DNA of 44,458 nt from Microbacterium sp. 70-16 (GCF_001898315.1 NZ_MKTQ01000009.1:1-44458), one strand, 5' to 3'; shown: positions 1 to 9,280, counted from the stretch's first letter. Numbers and translations: made by a program. The notes: generated by a model from the letters alone, not told the origin.

Positions 1-1
1 C

Positions 2-220
2 GCTGTCGCACTCGCCAACGAAGAAGTAGGAACGATTGTCTGGTTCGCGGTCAGGACCCACGCCGACACCTTCTGGATCTTCGATGCATTCCCCGACGAA
101 GCTGCTCGCGACGCCCACGCCAACGGCGCCATCGTCGCAGCCCTGATGGCCAACCAGCACCTCCTCGGCGCAGCACCCGAGATCCTGGCGGCCGACGTCC
201 TCGCGTCCAAGCTCCCGTAG
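2..220 (+). CDS. Antibiotic biosynthesis monooxygenase (ABM)-like protein, 3' part
   Basis: The reading frame is open from the left edge to a TAG at 218-220, so only the last 72 residues are present. The residues around WFAVRTHADTFWIFDAFPDE, followed by a helix ending NQHLLGAAPEI, look like the C-terminal half of a small ferredoxin-like ABM barrel. Such proteins act as dimers in quinol or heme oxidation, or have no known substrate. The family call is by eye on a fragment. No start or promoter is visible because it lies left of the window. The next gene is on the opposite strand, so this one ends its transcription unit here. Confidence 0.55.
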   Translation, partial: AVALANEEVGTIVWFAVRTHADTFWIFDAFPDEAARDAHANGAIVAALMANQHLLGAAPEILAADVLASKLP

Positions 221-394
221 TCCGCCAACGCACGAAACGATCGCGCCCCGCCGAGCCGTCGCCAGGTCGCGACGCAACGCCACGCTGCGTTGCCGAGCGG
301 TGCGAGGCCTATCGGCACACGGACAGGATGCCGGCCGCGAACGCTCAGCCGGCGAGGGGTCCGTCGCAGAGGCATCTTGGTCGCGACGTCGCAC
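221..394. other. Convergent intergenic gap
   Basis: This gap separates two convergent genes. It holds a short GCAACG/CGTTGC inverted repeat near 273-292 that could be a weak bidirectional terminator, and one GGATGCC heptamer. I see no reading frame of convincing codon use here. Confidence 0.4.
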
Positions 395-904
395 TCACTG
401 TCGCCGCGCCCAGTCTTGCCGAGACAGCATAAAGCGTGAGTACGTGGATTTAGCGCCGAGGAACACGTCTTCGTCACCCGTACCGATAGGGGTCATGCCG
501 ATGCGCTCGAGCACGCGAAGCGAACCTACATTGGCCTCGACTGCCTCTGCCCATAGGGACGAGAGCCCGAGGACCTCAAACCCGTACTCGACTCCCGCGG
601 AGGCAGCAAGCGTCCCCCACCCCTGGCCCCATCGCGACGAAGGACCGACGACGAACCCGAGCTCACGCGTTTCCTCTGCGTCTCCGTGAGTGTCCACGTA
701 GCCCACCACGTCATCTCCGAACACCGCGGACAGCCGGATCAGGTGAGGGCCTGGGTTCGCGATATGCGCGGCCCACCACTCGGCGAGGTCCTCGAACGTC
801 GCATCCTCACTCCACCCGGCGTGAGCACGAAAGACAGGATCGGATGCCCAACCGGCGAACGTGCCAGCATCAGATGACACCATCGGGCGCAGCTTAAGCT
901 CCAT
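395..904 (-). CDS. GNAT family N-acetyltransferase (RimJ/RimL type)
   Basis: A 169-residue acetyltransferase predicted to transfer acetyl from acetyl-CoA to an amine or protein N-terminus. The N-terminus MELKLRPM is the usual first strand of the fold. The acetyl-CoA loop region reads GFVVGPSSRWGQGWGTLAA, and the closing part SLRVLERIGMTPIG is typical of RimJ/RimL-like members. The open frame reaches back to an ATG at 943, but the family normally begins right at the ELKLRP strand, so I chose the ATG at 902-904. The substrate cannot be told. It is convergent with the ABM-like gene and downstream, on the same strand, of a small membrane protein gene. Confidence 0.8.
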   Translation of the reverse strand: MELKLRPMVSSDAGTFAGWASDPVFRAHAGWSEDATFEDLAEWWAAHIANPGPHLIRLSAVFGDDVVGYVDTHGDAEETRELGFVVGPSSRWGQGWGTLAASAGVEYGFEVLGLSSLWAEAVEANVGSLRVLERIGMTPIGTGDEDVFLGAKSTYSRFMLSRQDWARRQ

Positions 905-992
905 GCCCGCAAGTCCATCACACCGGCAACGCCGAAGGCTCAACCCTCATCAGCGCGCTTCGCCGGCGGCTCACTCAACGGTCTGGCAGCAG

Positions 993-1472
993 TCAGTTGA
1001 TGAACCGGAACTCCACGACGTCGCCGTCCTGTCGCCGCTCGGCACGGCTGAGCATCGTCCGCGCAAGAACAGCACTGGTCAAGCCCGCGACAGCTGCGAT
1101 CCCGATGAACATGTACAGGTAGCCAGCACCACCTGTCACGGCAGCCACAATTCCGAAACCGATCCACAGCACCGCCGCCCCGATGCTCGCACCTACGGTC
1201 CCGAGGATAACGCGCGACGCGCTCGGTCGCCCGAGTCGCCGGTCACGCAACCAGATAGCGGTTACCGCGCCCGCGCAGGCTGTCAACCCCGTCCCGATAC
1301 CGAGACACGCCCCCAGCGCAATCCAATAGAAGAAGCCTCCCCAGCCAGACTGTGCGCGGTAGTCCGCGTTCCCAGTGAGGTACTGCGCAAGCCCGCAAAA
1401 GAGCCCGAGCACCGCGGATGCAACAATCGCTACCCCGAGGGTTGACCGGTAACGCCGCCAGATCGTACTCAC
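993..1472 (-). CDS. Small four-helix membrane protein with a YchF-like C-terminus
   Basis: 159 residues starting at a GTG (1470-1472), with four hydrophobic segments at roughly residues 12-32, 44-70, 86-112 and 115-136. I recognise no family. It lies 12 nt downstream of ychF on the same strand. Its last residues, QDGDVVEFRFIN, copy the end of YchF (QDGDVVEFRHS), and the DNA behind them is a 26-bp near-perfect repeat of the ychF 3' end in the same frame. This suggests that a DNA segment entered or duplicated at the ychF end, so the C-terminus of this protein was borrowed. Function unknown. Confidence 0.6.
   Translation of the reverse strand: MSTIWRRYRSTLGVAIVASAVLGLFCGLAQYLTGNADYRAQSGWGGFFYWIALGACLGIGTGLTACAGAVTAIWLRDRRLGRPSASRVILGTVGASIGAAVLWIGFGIVAAVTGGAGYLYMFIGIAAVAGLTSAVLARTMLSRAERRQDGDVVEFRFIN
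1006..1031. repeat. 26-bp direct repeat, copy 1 (3' end of membrane protein gene)
   Basis: Matches 1495-1520 at 25 of 26 positions, the only mismatch being the 12th base. In both copies it encodes QDGDVVEFR in the same frame on the minus strand. The copies are 489 bp apart. Confidence 0.85.
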
Positions 1473-1484
1473 GCGCTCACATGC

Positions 1485-2555
1485 CTAACTGTGGCGGAAC
1501 TCCACCACGTCGCCGTCCTGCATGACGTAGTCCTTGCCCTCGAGGCGCGCCTTGCCGGCGGCACGGGCATTCGCAACCGAGCCGGTCTCGACGAGGTCGT
1601 CGAAGCCGATCACCTCGGCCTTGATGAAGCCCTTCTCGAAGTCGGTGTGGATGACGCCCGCGGCCTGCGGAGCCTTCCAGCCCTTGCCGATCGTCCAGGC
1701 GCGTGCTTCCTTCGGCCCCGCCGTAAGGTAGGTCTGCAGGCCGAGCGTGTCGAAACCGATGCGCGCCAGCTGGTCGAGACCCGATTCGTCCTGACCGGTG
1801 GATGCCAGCAGCTCCGCGGCATCCTCGGGGTCGAGATCGATGAGCTCCGACTCGATCTTCGCGTCGAGGAACACGGCCTTCGCGGGAGCGACGAGCGCGG
1901 CGAGTTCGGCCTTGCGCGCGGCATCCGTCAGCACCGCCTCGTCGACGTTGAAGACGAAGATGAACGGCTTCGACGTGAGCAGCCCGAGCTCCCGGATGGG
2001 CTCGAGGTCGAGCCCCGACGCCGACAGCAACTCGCCGCGCTGCAGTGCGTCGCGGGCGGCCGTGGCGGCCTCGAGCACCGACGGGTCGAGCTTGCGGCCG
2101 CGCACCTCCTTCTCGTAACGCGTGATCGCCTTCTCGAGCGTCTCGAGGTCGGCCAGCTGCAGCTCGGCGTTGATGGTCTCCATGTCGGATGCCGGGTCGA
2201 CCTTGCCGTCGACGTGCACGACATCGCCGTCGGCGAAGCCGCGGACGACCTGCGCGATGGCATCCGCCTCACGGATGTTCGCGAGGAACTTGTTGCCCAG
2301 GCCCTCGCCCTCGCTCGCGCCGCGCACGATGCCGGCGATGTCGACGAACGAGACGGATGCCGGGAGGATCCGCTCGCTGCCGAAGATCTCGGCCAGCGTG
2401 TTCAGGCGCGGGTCGGGCAGGTTGACGACGCCGATGTTCGGCTCGATCGTCGCGAACGGGTAGTTCGCCGCGAGCACCGAGTTCTTCGTCAGCGCATTGA
2501 AGAGCGTCGACTTGCCGACATTGGGGAGACCGACGATTCCGATGGTAAGAGCCAC
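1485..2555 (-). CDS. ychF: Redox-regulated ATPase YchF (Obg-family P-loop protein)
   Basis: 356 residues, the normal length for YchF. The P-loop GLPNVGKST is at residues 9-17, followed by the switch region with NIGVVNLPDPRL and the G3-like FVDIAGIVRGASEGEGLGN. The NVDE stretch stands where canonical GTPases have NKxD, which fits the known ATP preference of the family. The C-terminal TGS domain ends AGKARLEGKDYVMQDGDVVE. The protein binds ribosomes and takes part in stress and translation quality control in other bacteria. It starts at GTG (2553-2555), with a TAGACT box 8 nt before it, so it may be leaderless. A small membrane protein gene follows closely. Confidence 0.97.
   Translation of the reverse strand: MALTIGIVGLPNVGKSTLFNALTKNSVLAANYPFATIEPNIGVVNLPDPRLNTLAEIFGSERILPASVSFVDIAGIVRGASEGEGLGNKFLANIREADAIAQVVRGFADGDVVHVDGKVDPASDMETINAELQLADLETLEKAITRYEKEVRGRKLDPSVLEAATAARDALQRGELLSASGLDLEPIRELGLLTSKPFIFVFNVDEAVLTDAARKAELAALVAPAKAVFLDAKIESELIDLDPEDAAELLASTGQDESGLDQLARIGFDTLGLQTYLTAGPKEARAWTIGKGWKAPQAAGVIHTDFEKGFIKAEVIGFDDLVETGSVANARAAGKARLEGKDYVMQDGDVVEFRHS
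1495..1520. repeat. 26-bp direct repeat, copy 2 (3' end of ychF)
   Basis: This is the native copy inside ychF, encoding the end of its TGS domain. The arrangement resembles the paired direct repeats left at a gene 3' end by a site-specific insertion. I see no integrase in the 0.49 kb between the copies. Confidence 0.8.
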
Positions 2556-2563
2556 GGGAGGTC

Positions 2564-2569
2564 AGTCTA
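2564..2569 (-). promoter_or_regulatory. -10 box (TAGACT) for ychF
   Basis: TAGACT on the minus strand ends 8 nt before the GTG start of ychF. This matches the actinobacterial TANNNT -10 pattern and would give a leaderless or nearly leaderless mRNA. Confidence 0.5.
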
Positions 2570-2601
2570 CTTTGGCGCGGACACAGGCGACGCCCGCCGC
2601 C

Positions 2602-3342
2602 TCATCCCTTCACGGCGCGAAAGGCTCTCGTGATGTACGGCAGGTCGACGACCGCATCGCCGACGGCGCCGGCCTCGTCGAGCAGCGTCTCGACCTCACG
2701 CCCAATGCGGGCACGTTCGTCGGCGGATGCCGTGATGATGTAGCTGCGCGAGAACACCATCGCCGTCAGCGTCTCGCGGGTCACGCGGCGGCTCCAGCGC
2801 CAGGTACGCTCCTCGAGCGCCGTGAACGGCGTCGCGACGGTCGGCGGGCCGCTCGCCAACATCTCCTCGGCGTGGCTGCCCTTCATGATCGCGGTGAGCC
2901 GCGCGACCCACGGCACCGACTCGTCCCGGATGTTCCAGATCAGCCCGAGAGTCCCGCCCGGCTTGAGCACCCGACCGATCTCGGCGGACCCGGCGACGGG
3001 TTCGACCCAGTGCCAGGCCTGCCCGAGCACAGCGGCGTCGACGCTCTCATCGGGCAGGGCAAGCCGCTCCGCGGCGCCGACCATCGTCTCGACACCGGGC
3101 ACGCTCGCCCGCAGGACGTCGAGCATCGAGGCATCCGGATCGACAGGGATCACGTCAGCGCCGAGGGCCGCGACGACGCGGGTCAGCTTGCCGGTTCCCG
3201 CGCCGATGTCGACCACGCGCGGATGCCTCCCCGCGGCCTCGAGCAGCCACGCGACCGCCTCGACGGGATAGTCCGGCCGCCCCTGCTCGTAGGTCGCGGC
3301 CGCCGTGCCGAAGCTGGTCGCCATCTCGTCGCGCGTCGCCAT
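2602..3342 (-). CDS. Class I SAM-dependent methyltransferase
   Basis: 246 residues from the ATG at 3340-3342. Motif I reads VVDIGAGTGKLT, an acidic residue follows in VIPVDPDASML, and the post-motif region VLKPGGTLGLIWNIRD is typical of the UbiE/Methyltransf_11 group. The opening DEMATSFGTAAATYEQGRPD is common to small-molecule methyltransferases of actinobacteria. The frame stays open another 108 codons upstream, but those residues look non-coding and cross the divergent adhP promoter area. A TAGGGT box lies 7 nt before the ATG, which supports this start. The methyl acceptor is unknown. Confidence 0.88.
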   Translation of the reverse strand: MATRDEMATSFGTAAATYEQGRPDYPVEAVAWLLEAAGRHPRVVDIGAGTGKLTRVVAALGADVIPVDPDASMLDVLRASVPGVETMVGAAERLALPDESVDAAVLGQAWHWVEPVAGSAEIGRVLKPGGTLGLIWNIRDESVPWVARLTAIMKGSHAEEMLASGPPTVATPFTALEERTWRWSRRVTRETLTAMVFSRSYIITASADERARIGREVETLLDEAGAVGDAVVDLPYITRAFRAVKG

Positions 3343-3349
3343 GGTGTCG

Positions 3350-3355
3350 ACCCTA
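3350..3355 (-). promoter_or_regulatory. -10 box (TAGGGT) for the methyltransferase gene
   Basis: TAGGGT on the minus strand with a 7-nt spacer to the ATG, suggesting a leaderless transcript. Confidence 0.5.
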
Positions 3356-3484
3356 CGCGCGGCCACTCCGAGCGCACACCCCACCCGACACGCCGGGGCC
3401 GCAACCTCCTGCAACGTGCGTCTGCCTACCGTCGGAACACCCGCGGCGCCTCCCCCGCCGCACCGGTTCAGCACAAGGAAGTGA

Positions 3485-4558
3485 ATGTCGATGACGACTC
3501 TGATCCCCGCCCCCACCGCAGCACGCGACAAGACCCGAACCGACACGATGCGCGCCGCGGTCGTGACCACCGCCGGCGAACCCCTCGTCGTCGCCGACGT
3601 CCCAATCCCCACGCCCGGTCGCCACCAGGCCCTTGTGAAGGTGCTCGCGAGCGGTGTCTGCCACACCGACCTGCACGCCGCGCGTGGCGACTGGCCGGTC
3701 GCCCCGAAGGGCGACCTGATCCCGGGCCACGAGGGCTACGGCGAAGTCATCGCCCTCGGCGAGGGCGTCACGACGCTCGAGGTCGGCCAGAAGGTCGGCA
3801 ACGCCTGGCTGTGGTCGGCGTGCGGCACGTGCGAGTACTGCCGCACCGGCTGGGAGACGCTGTGCCCCGAGCAGCAGAACGGTGGCTATTCGGTCGACGG
3901 CAGCTTCGGTGAGTACATGCTCGTCGACGAGCGGTTCGCCGCACGCATCCCCGACGGCGCCGATCCCATCGAGGTCGCGCCGATCCTGTGCGCCGGCGTC
4001 ACGGTCTACAAGGGCCTGAAGATGACCGGCGTCCGTCCCGGCGAGTGGGTCACGATCTCGGGAATCGGCGGGCTCGGGCACATCGCCGTCCAGTACGCGC
4101 GCGCCATGGGCATGCGCGTCGCGGCGGTCGACGTCGACGACGCGAAGCTCGAGCTCGCCCGCGCGCACGGCGCCGAGGTGACCGTCAACGCCTCGCAGCA
4201 GGATCCGGGTGAGGCGATCCAGGCCGCGACCGGCGGCACCCACGGCGTCCTCGTGACTGCCGTGCACCCCAAGGCGTTCGACCAGGCGCTGCAGGTCGTG
4301 CGCCGCGGCGCGACGATCGTCTTCAACGGGCTGCCCCCGGGAACGTTCGACGCCGACATCTTCGACATCGTGCTGCGCGCCATCACGATCCGCGGATCGA
4401 TCGTCGGCAGCCGTCAGGACATGGTCGAGGCCCTCGACTTCTATGCCCGCGGTCAGATCCACCCGACCGTCAGCGTCGAGTCGCTCGACGACATCAACGA
4501 CATCTTCGAGCGCATGGAGCGCGGAAAGATCGATGGACGCATCGTCATGACGTACTGA
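3485..4558 (+). CDS. adhP: Zinc-dependent alcohol dehydrogenase (AdhP type)
   Basis: 357 residues. Interconverts primary alcohols and aldehydes with NAD(H). Catalytic zinc ligands lie in GVCHTDLHAARGDW and GHEGYGEV, the structural zinc cluster is CGTCEYCRTGWETLC, and the Rossmann motif is GIGGLGHIAVQYA. An AAGGAA ribosome site lies about 5 nt before the ATG at 3485. About 19 residues precede the usual family start MRAAVV, so the downstream ATG at 3548 is an alternative. A strong hairpin terminator follows at once, so the gene is transcribed alone. A possible promoter lies in 3400-3470, but I cannot fix it. Confidence 0.95.
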   Translation: MSMTTLIPAPTAARDKTRTDTMRAAVVTTAGEPLVVADVPIPTPGRHQALVKVLASGVCHTDLHAARGDWPVAPKGDLIPGHEGYGEVIALGEGVTTLEVGQKVGNAWLWSACGTCEYCRTGWETLCPEQQNGGYSVDGSFGEYMLVDERFAARIPDGADPIEVAPILCAGVTVYKGLKMTGVRPGEWVTISGIGGLGHIAVQYARAMGMRVAAVDVDDAKLELARAHGAEVTVNASQQDPGEAIQAATGGTHGVLVTAVHPKAFDQALQVVRRGATIVFNGLPPGTFDADIFDIVLRAITIRGSIVGSRQDMVEALDFYARGQIHPTVSVESLDDINDIFERMERGKIDGRIVMTY

Positions 4559-4567
4559 CGATGGATG

Positions 4568-4602
4568 CCACGAGGGCGGCCGCAGCAGGGCCGCCCTCGT
4601 GG
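4568..4602 (+). terminator. Hairpin terminator after adhP
   Basis: A perfect 14-bp stem (CCACGAGGGCGGCC with its complement) and a 7-nt loop begin 9 nt after the adhP stop codon. There is no clear U-tract, as is common in G+C-rich actinobacteria. It also argues against using the ATG at 4561 as start of the next gene. Confidence 0.8.
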
Positions 4603-4677
4603 CGTGTCACGCCGCAGTTGACGCGGTCACGGCGCGCCGAACCGCCGATCCCCTTCCACGAGAGCACAGTGGATCAC

Positions 4678-5283
4678 GTGCCCCTGGACTTCACCGCGAT
4701 CGACTTCGAAACGGCGAACTCCTCGAGCGCGTCGGCGTGTGCGGTGGGCCTGAGCCGCGTCCGCGACGGCCGCGTCGTGGCCACCGAGGGCTGGCTGATC
4801 AAGCCACCCGCGGGCCACGACCGCTTCTTCGAGCTGAACATCGGCATCCACGGCATCCACCCCGAAGACGTCACGGGCGCCCCGGACTGGACGGCCCAGC
4901 TCACCGATCTGACGGCGTTCATCGGCGACGATGTGCTCGTCGCCCACAACGCCGGGTTCGACATGACGGTTCTGCGCCGCGCGTGCGAAGTGACGGATGC
5001 CGCGTGCCCGCCCTACCGCTACCTCTGCAGCCTGCAGGTCTCGCGCAAGACGTACGAGCTGGCGTCGTACCGACTGCCGCTGGTCGCCGCAGCGGCCGGC
5101 TTCCTCGATTTCGCGCATCACGACGCGTCGGCCGACGCCCTCGCGTGCGCGCACATCATGATCGACGCGGCCCGCCGCGCCGGCGCGACCGACATCGTCG
5201 AACTCGCGATGCTGCTCGGACTGCGCGTGCCGCAGATCCCGGTGCCGGCGGCCGCCGAAAACGCCCCCGCAACCGCTCGCTGA
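4678..5283 (+). CDS. 3'-5' exonuclease, DEDDh (DnaQ-like) family
   Basis: About 201 residues. The three exonuclease motifs are visible: AIDFETANSS (Exo I, D and E), VAHNAGFDMTVL (Exo II) and HDASADALACAHI (Exo III, with the His and Asp five residues apart). This makes it a DEDDh exonuclease like the DNA polymerase III epsilon subunit, but stand-alone. It probably has a proofreading-like or repair role. The frame extends back to an ATG at 4561, but that codon lies inside the adhP terminator. A GTG at 4678 gives the clean family start xPLDFTAIDFETAN; the GTG at 4669 is possible. rmuC follows 55 nt later. Confidence 0.88.
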   Translation: MPLDFTAIDFETANSSSASACAVGLSRVRDGRVVATEGWLIKPPAGHDRFFELNIGIHGIHPEDVTGAPDWTAQLTDLTAFIGDDVLVAHNAGFDMTVLRRACEVTDAACPPYRYLCSLQVSRKTYELASYRLPLVAAAAGFLDFAHHDASADALACAHIMIDAARRAGATDIVELAMLLGLRVPQIPVPAAAENAPATAR

Positions 5284-5338
5284 GCATCATCGGCGCGCTC
5301 ACCGCGGCGATGTCGGAACCCTCCGGCACCATGAGGCT

Positions 5339-6598
5339 ATGGATGCCGTCATCGTCACCGTCATCGCCATCGTGTGTCTGCTCGCCGGCCTGCTCGCCGG
5401 GTGGTTCGCCGGCGGCGCCCGAACGGCCGAGCGCACGTCCGCCGAGCGCACGGCGCTGACCGCGCGCACGTTCGCCGCCGAAGCGGCGCAGCGCTCGCTC
5501 TCCGACCAGCTCGAGCAGCAGCGTGCGCTGACGCGTGAGCTGGGAGCCCAGTCGCGCGCCGATCAGGAGGCGCAGCACGAGCGCGAGCGGCGCGAGCAGC
5601 TCGTCCTGCGCGCTCTAGCACCGGTGCAGGAGACGCTGCAGTCGATGCAGCACAAGGTCGACGAGCTCGAGCGCGAGCGGCAGACGCAATACGGCTCGCT
5701 CGCCGAGCAGTTGCGGCGTGCGCACGAGTCCGACGAGGCGCTGCGCGCGACGACCGAGTCGCTCGCGGGCGCCCTGCGATCGAACGCGACGCGGGGCGTG
5801 TGGGGCGAGACGCAGCTGCGCCGCGTCGTAGAGTCGGCGGGACTGACCCGCTATGTCGACTTCGACACGCAGGCTTCACTCACCTCTGACGTCGGCGACG
5901 GCCGGCCCGACATGATCGTGCGCCTGCCGGGAGAGAAGGCCCTCGCAGTCGATGCCAAGGTGCCGCTGGATGCCTATCTCGAGGCATCCGCGATCCCTGT
6001 CACCGCGCAGGGCGAGGCGGCTGCACGTCGCGCGCAGCTGCTGCAGAAGCACGTCAAGGCGGTGCGGGCGCACATCGACGCGCTCGCGGGCAAGCGATAC
6101 TGGACCGGCCTGCCCTCGAGCCCGGAGTTCGTCGTGTGCTTCATCCCCAGCGAGTCACTGCTGGCGGCGGCGCTCGAAGAAGACGCGAGCCTGCTCGACT
6201 ACGCGTTCACGCGCCGCGTCGCGCTGGCATCCCCCGTGAACCTGTGGGCGGTGCTGAAGACCGTCGCCTACACGTGGACGCAGCAGGACGTCTCGACCGA
6301 GGCACGCCGCCTGTTCGATCTCGGCAACGAGCTGTACCAGCGCCTCGGCGGGCTTGCCGCCCACACCGACGAGCTGCGCCGTGCGATCGAGCGGACGGTC
6401 GACAGCTACAACCGACTCGCGGGCTCGCTCGAGTCGCGCGTGCTCGTAAGCGCGCGACGGTTCCCGGGCATCGACGACACGAAACTGGATGCCACGGCCG
6501 CGCCCGCGACGATCGAGAAGACACCGCGCCGACTCGTCGCGCCGGAGCTCACCGAACAGCTGTCGGCAGACCTGGGCGATGTGCGCGAGCGCCTGTGA
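5339..6598 (+). CDS. rmuC: DNA recombination protein RmuC
   Basis: 419 residues. An N-terminal membrane anchor at residues 3-25 is followed by a long coiled coil (about 30-135, rich in Glu, Arg and Gln). The conserved nuclease-like domain then runs through GVWGETQLRRVVESAGL, RPDMIVRLPGEKALAVDAKV and PSSPEFVVCFIPSES. RmuC family proteins limit inversions and other DNA rearrangements in E. coli. The start MDAVIVTV is preceded only by a short GAGG. It follows the DEDDh exonuclease gene in the same direction, which suggests a small DNA-maintenance unit. Confidence 0.95.
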   Translation: MDAVIVTVIAIVCLLAGLLAGWFAGGARTAERTSAERTALTARTFAAEAAQRSLSDQLEQQRALTRELGAQSRADQEAQHERERREQLVLRALAPVQETLQSMQHKVDELERERQTQYGSLAEQLRRAHESDEALRATTESLAGALRSNATRGVWGETQLRRVVESAGLTRYVDFDTQASLTSDVGDGRPDMIVRLPGEKALAVDAKVPLDAYLEASAIPVTAQGEAAARRAQLLQKHVKAVRAHIDALAGKRYWTGLPSSPEFVVCFIPSESLLAAALEEDASLLDYAFTRRVALASPVNLWAVLKTVAYTWTQQDVSTEARRLFDLGNELYQRLGGLAAHTDELRRAIERTVDSYNRLAGSLESRVLVSARRFPGIDDTKLDATAAPATIEKTPRRLVAPELTEQLSADLGDVRERL

Positions 6599-6624
6599 CG
6601 GCGCTCAGCCGCCGATGACGAAAC

Positions 6625-6816
6625 TCAGCCGCCGGGGAAGAGGTTCATGAGGCCGACGACGCCGAGAGAGACGACGACGAACGCGCCGATCATCCACCAC
6701 GCGCTGACCTGGTGGTCGTCGGGCAGGCGCCGACGCAGCAGCACATCAGGGCGGCGAGAGGCGTCGACGGGGACTTGAACTTGACCTGTGCTGGGACCGC
6801 TCGCGGCTGCTGACAT
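6625..6816 (-). CDS. Small single-pass membrane protein
   Basis: 63 residues from the ATG at 6814-6816, which has a GGGGGT-type ribosome site 4-9 nt upstream. A polar N-terminus rich in Ser, Pro and Arg is followed by one hydrophobic helix (about residues 42-58) and a short tail ending LFPGG. The frame is open further up to 6912, but that part does not look coding. I recognise no family. It sits between the convergent rmuC and the end of glpX, on the glpX strand. Confidence 0.6.
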   Translation of the reverse strand: MSAAASGPSTGQVQVPVDASRRPDVLLRRRLPDDHQVSAWWMIGAFVVVSLGVVGLMNLFPGG

Positions 6817-6949
6817 GTGTACCCCCGGACTCGGCATGGACGACGTGGACGTCGCCGGTGACCGCGTTCCATTGTGCCAGAACGTTCCTGAGAACTCGGG
6901 ATAGCCCACCAAAAGTATGAATCCGCGCCACAGGCGCGCCGCTCCTGCC

Positions 6950-6971
6950 CGTCAGCGCGCCGTCAGCGCGC
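6950..6971. repeat. Tandem 11-bp repeat just after the glpX stop
   Basis: CGTCAGCGCGC occurs twice head to tail, 5 nt beyond the glpX stop codon. A related core, CGTCAGCG, is also duplicated around the stop of the DUF6264 gene (9316-9349). Confidence 0.7.
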
Positions 6972-6976
6972 CCGGG

Positions 6977-7966
6977 TCACAGCCACTTCGAGGTGAGGTG
7001 CTCCGAGCTGATGCGGCGGAGGGTCCCGGATGCCCCGCGCAGCACGACGCTCTCGGTGTAGGTGTAGTCGCCATCACGGCGCACTCCGGCGACGAGCTCC
7101 CCGTTGGTGACGCCTGTCGCGACGAAGATCGTGTTGTTGCCCGTGACCATCTCGTCGGCCTCGTAGACGTAGTCGTCGAGCTTGAGGCCCGCGTCGATAC
7201 CGCGCTGCTTCTCGTCGTCGTCGCGCGGCCACAGCCGCCCCTGAATGTGCCCGCCGAGAGCCTTGATCGCACACGTGGTCGCGACGCCCTCGGGGCTGCC
7301 CCCGACGCCGATGCACATGTCGGTGCGCGCGTTGTGCCGCGCCGCGTTGATGCCGCCGGCGACGTCGCCGTCACTCATCAGGCGGGTGCCGGCACCCGAA
7401 GCCCGGATCTCCTCGATCAGCCGCGCGTGGCGCGGACGGTTCAGCACCGAGACGACCAGTTCGTCGACGGGCTTTCCGAGCGCCTTCGCGAGCAGGCGGA
7501 TGTTCTCGGCGACGGGCAGGCGGATGTCGACGACGCCGACGCCCGCGGGGCCCGTGACGATCTTGTCCATGTAGAACACACTCGAGGCATCCAGCATCGA
7601 CCCGCGATCCGACACCGCGAGCACCGACAGGGCGTTGTTGCGACCCTCCGCCGTCAGCGACGTGCCGTCGATCGGGTCGACGGCGATATCGCACTGCGGG
7701 CCACGCCCGGTGCCGACGTGCTCGCCGTTGAAGAGCATCGGAGCGTTGTCCTTCTCGCCCTCGCCGATGACGATGACGCCGTCGAAGTTGACCGTCGTGA
7801 GGAACGCGCGCATGGCATCCACCGCCGCGCCGTCGGCGAGCTCTTTCTGGCCGCGTCCGATGAAAGGCACCGACCGGATCGCGGCCGCCTCGGTCGCGCG
7901 CACCAACTCGAGGGCCAGGTTTCGGTCGGGGTGCAAAGGGCTCATATCCGCGGTCAGGCTCACCAT
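6977..7966 (-). CDS. glpX: Class II fructose-1,6-bisphosphatase
   Basis: 329 residues. Hydrolyses fructose 1,6-bisphosphate to fructose 6-phosphate in gluconeogenesis. Family signatures include IGEGEKDNAPMLFNGE, the metal-binding DPIDGTSL and VGGSPEGVATTCAIKALGG. This is the main FBPase type in actinobacteria. The start MVSLTADMSP matches usual family starts and lies 6 nt after a TAGGCT box, so the mRNA is probably leaderless. It is divergent from fba, which acts on the same metabolite, with 221 bp between start codons, so the two may share control. Confidence 0.96.
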   Translation of the reverse strand: MVSLTADMSPLHPDRNLALELVRATEAAAIRSVPFIGRGQKELADGAAVDAMRAFLTTVNFDGVIVIGEGEKDNAPMLFNGEHVGTGRGPQCDIAVDPIDGTSLTAEGRNNALSVLAVSDRGSMLDASSVFYMDKIVTGPAGVGVVDIRLPVAENIRLLAKALGKPVDELVVSVLNRPRHARLIEEIRASGAGTRLMSDGDVAGGINAARHNARTDMCIGVGGSPEGVATTCAIKALGGHIQGRLWPRDDDEKQRGIDAGLKLDDYVYEADEMVTGNNTIFVATGVTNGELVAGVRRDGDYTYTESVVLRGASGTLRRISSEHLTSKWL

Positions 7967-7972
7967 GACTCG

Positions 7973-7978
7973 AGCCTA
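7973..7978 (-). promoter_or_regulatory. -10 box (TAGGCT) for glpX
   Basis: TAGGCT on the minus strand, a 6-nt spacer, then ATG: the leaderless arrangement seen repeatedly in this window. Confidence 0.55.
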
Positions 7979-8134
7979 CGTCGGCCGCGCCCGCGGCGTC
8001 AGGGTTTTCGCCGCCGCCGGGACGAAGGAATCGCGATTCTTATCGACTCGTCAAGCCGAGCACGTGGCGACCGCCCGGCGACCGGATGCCCGTTTTGCAA
8101 GGCGGCGAGCCTCTCACCGCACCGCGCGCTTCGG

Positions 8135-8140
8135 TAGAGT
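8135..8140 (+). promoter_or_regulatory. Probable -10 box (TAGAGT) for fba
   Basis: TAGAGT lies 47 nt before the fba ATG, which would give a leader of about 40 nt containing the AAGGAG ribosome site. A GTG at 8146 just after the box opens an in-frame N-terminal extension, but the family start at 8188 is better. Confidence 0.45.
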
Positions 8141-8187
8141 GACCCGTGGACACGGCCGAACGCCTATCAACGATCCAAGGAGTGGAA

Positions 8188-9219
<1,032 letters not shown>

Positions 9220-9232
9220 CCGGCACCAGACT

Positions 9233-9280
9233 CACGAACGCCTCGGTCCTCCCGTCTCGGAGATCGGGGCGTTCGTGTTT
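9233..9280 (+). terminator. Rho-independent terminator after fba
   Basis: CACGAACGCC pairs with GGCGTTCGTG across a partly paired loop and is followed by TTT. It starts 14 nt after the fba stop codon. Confidence 0.8.

Noticed and set aside
993..1520. A mobile island bounded by the 26-bp repeats
   Set aside because: The interval is only about 0.5 kb and contains no integrase or transposase, so I report the repeat but do not call a mobile element.
4561..4677. ATG 4561 as start of the exonuclease gene
   Set aside because: It lies inside the perfect 14-bp terminator hairpin of adhP, and the added residues do not fit the family.
6884..6895. LexA/SOS-box-like GTTC-CTGA-GAAC
   Set aside because: The half-sites are in the opposite order to the actinobacterial SOS box GAAC-N4-GTTC, and the nearby gene is not an SOS gene.
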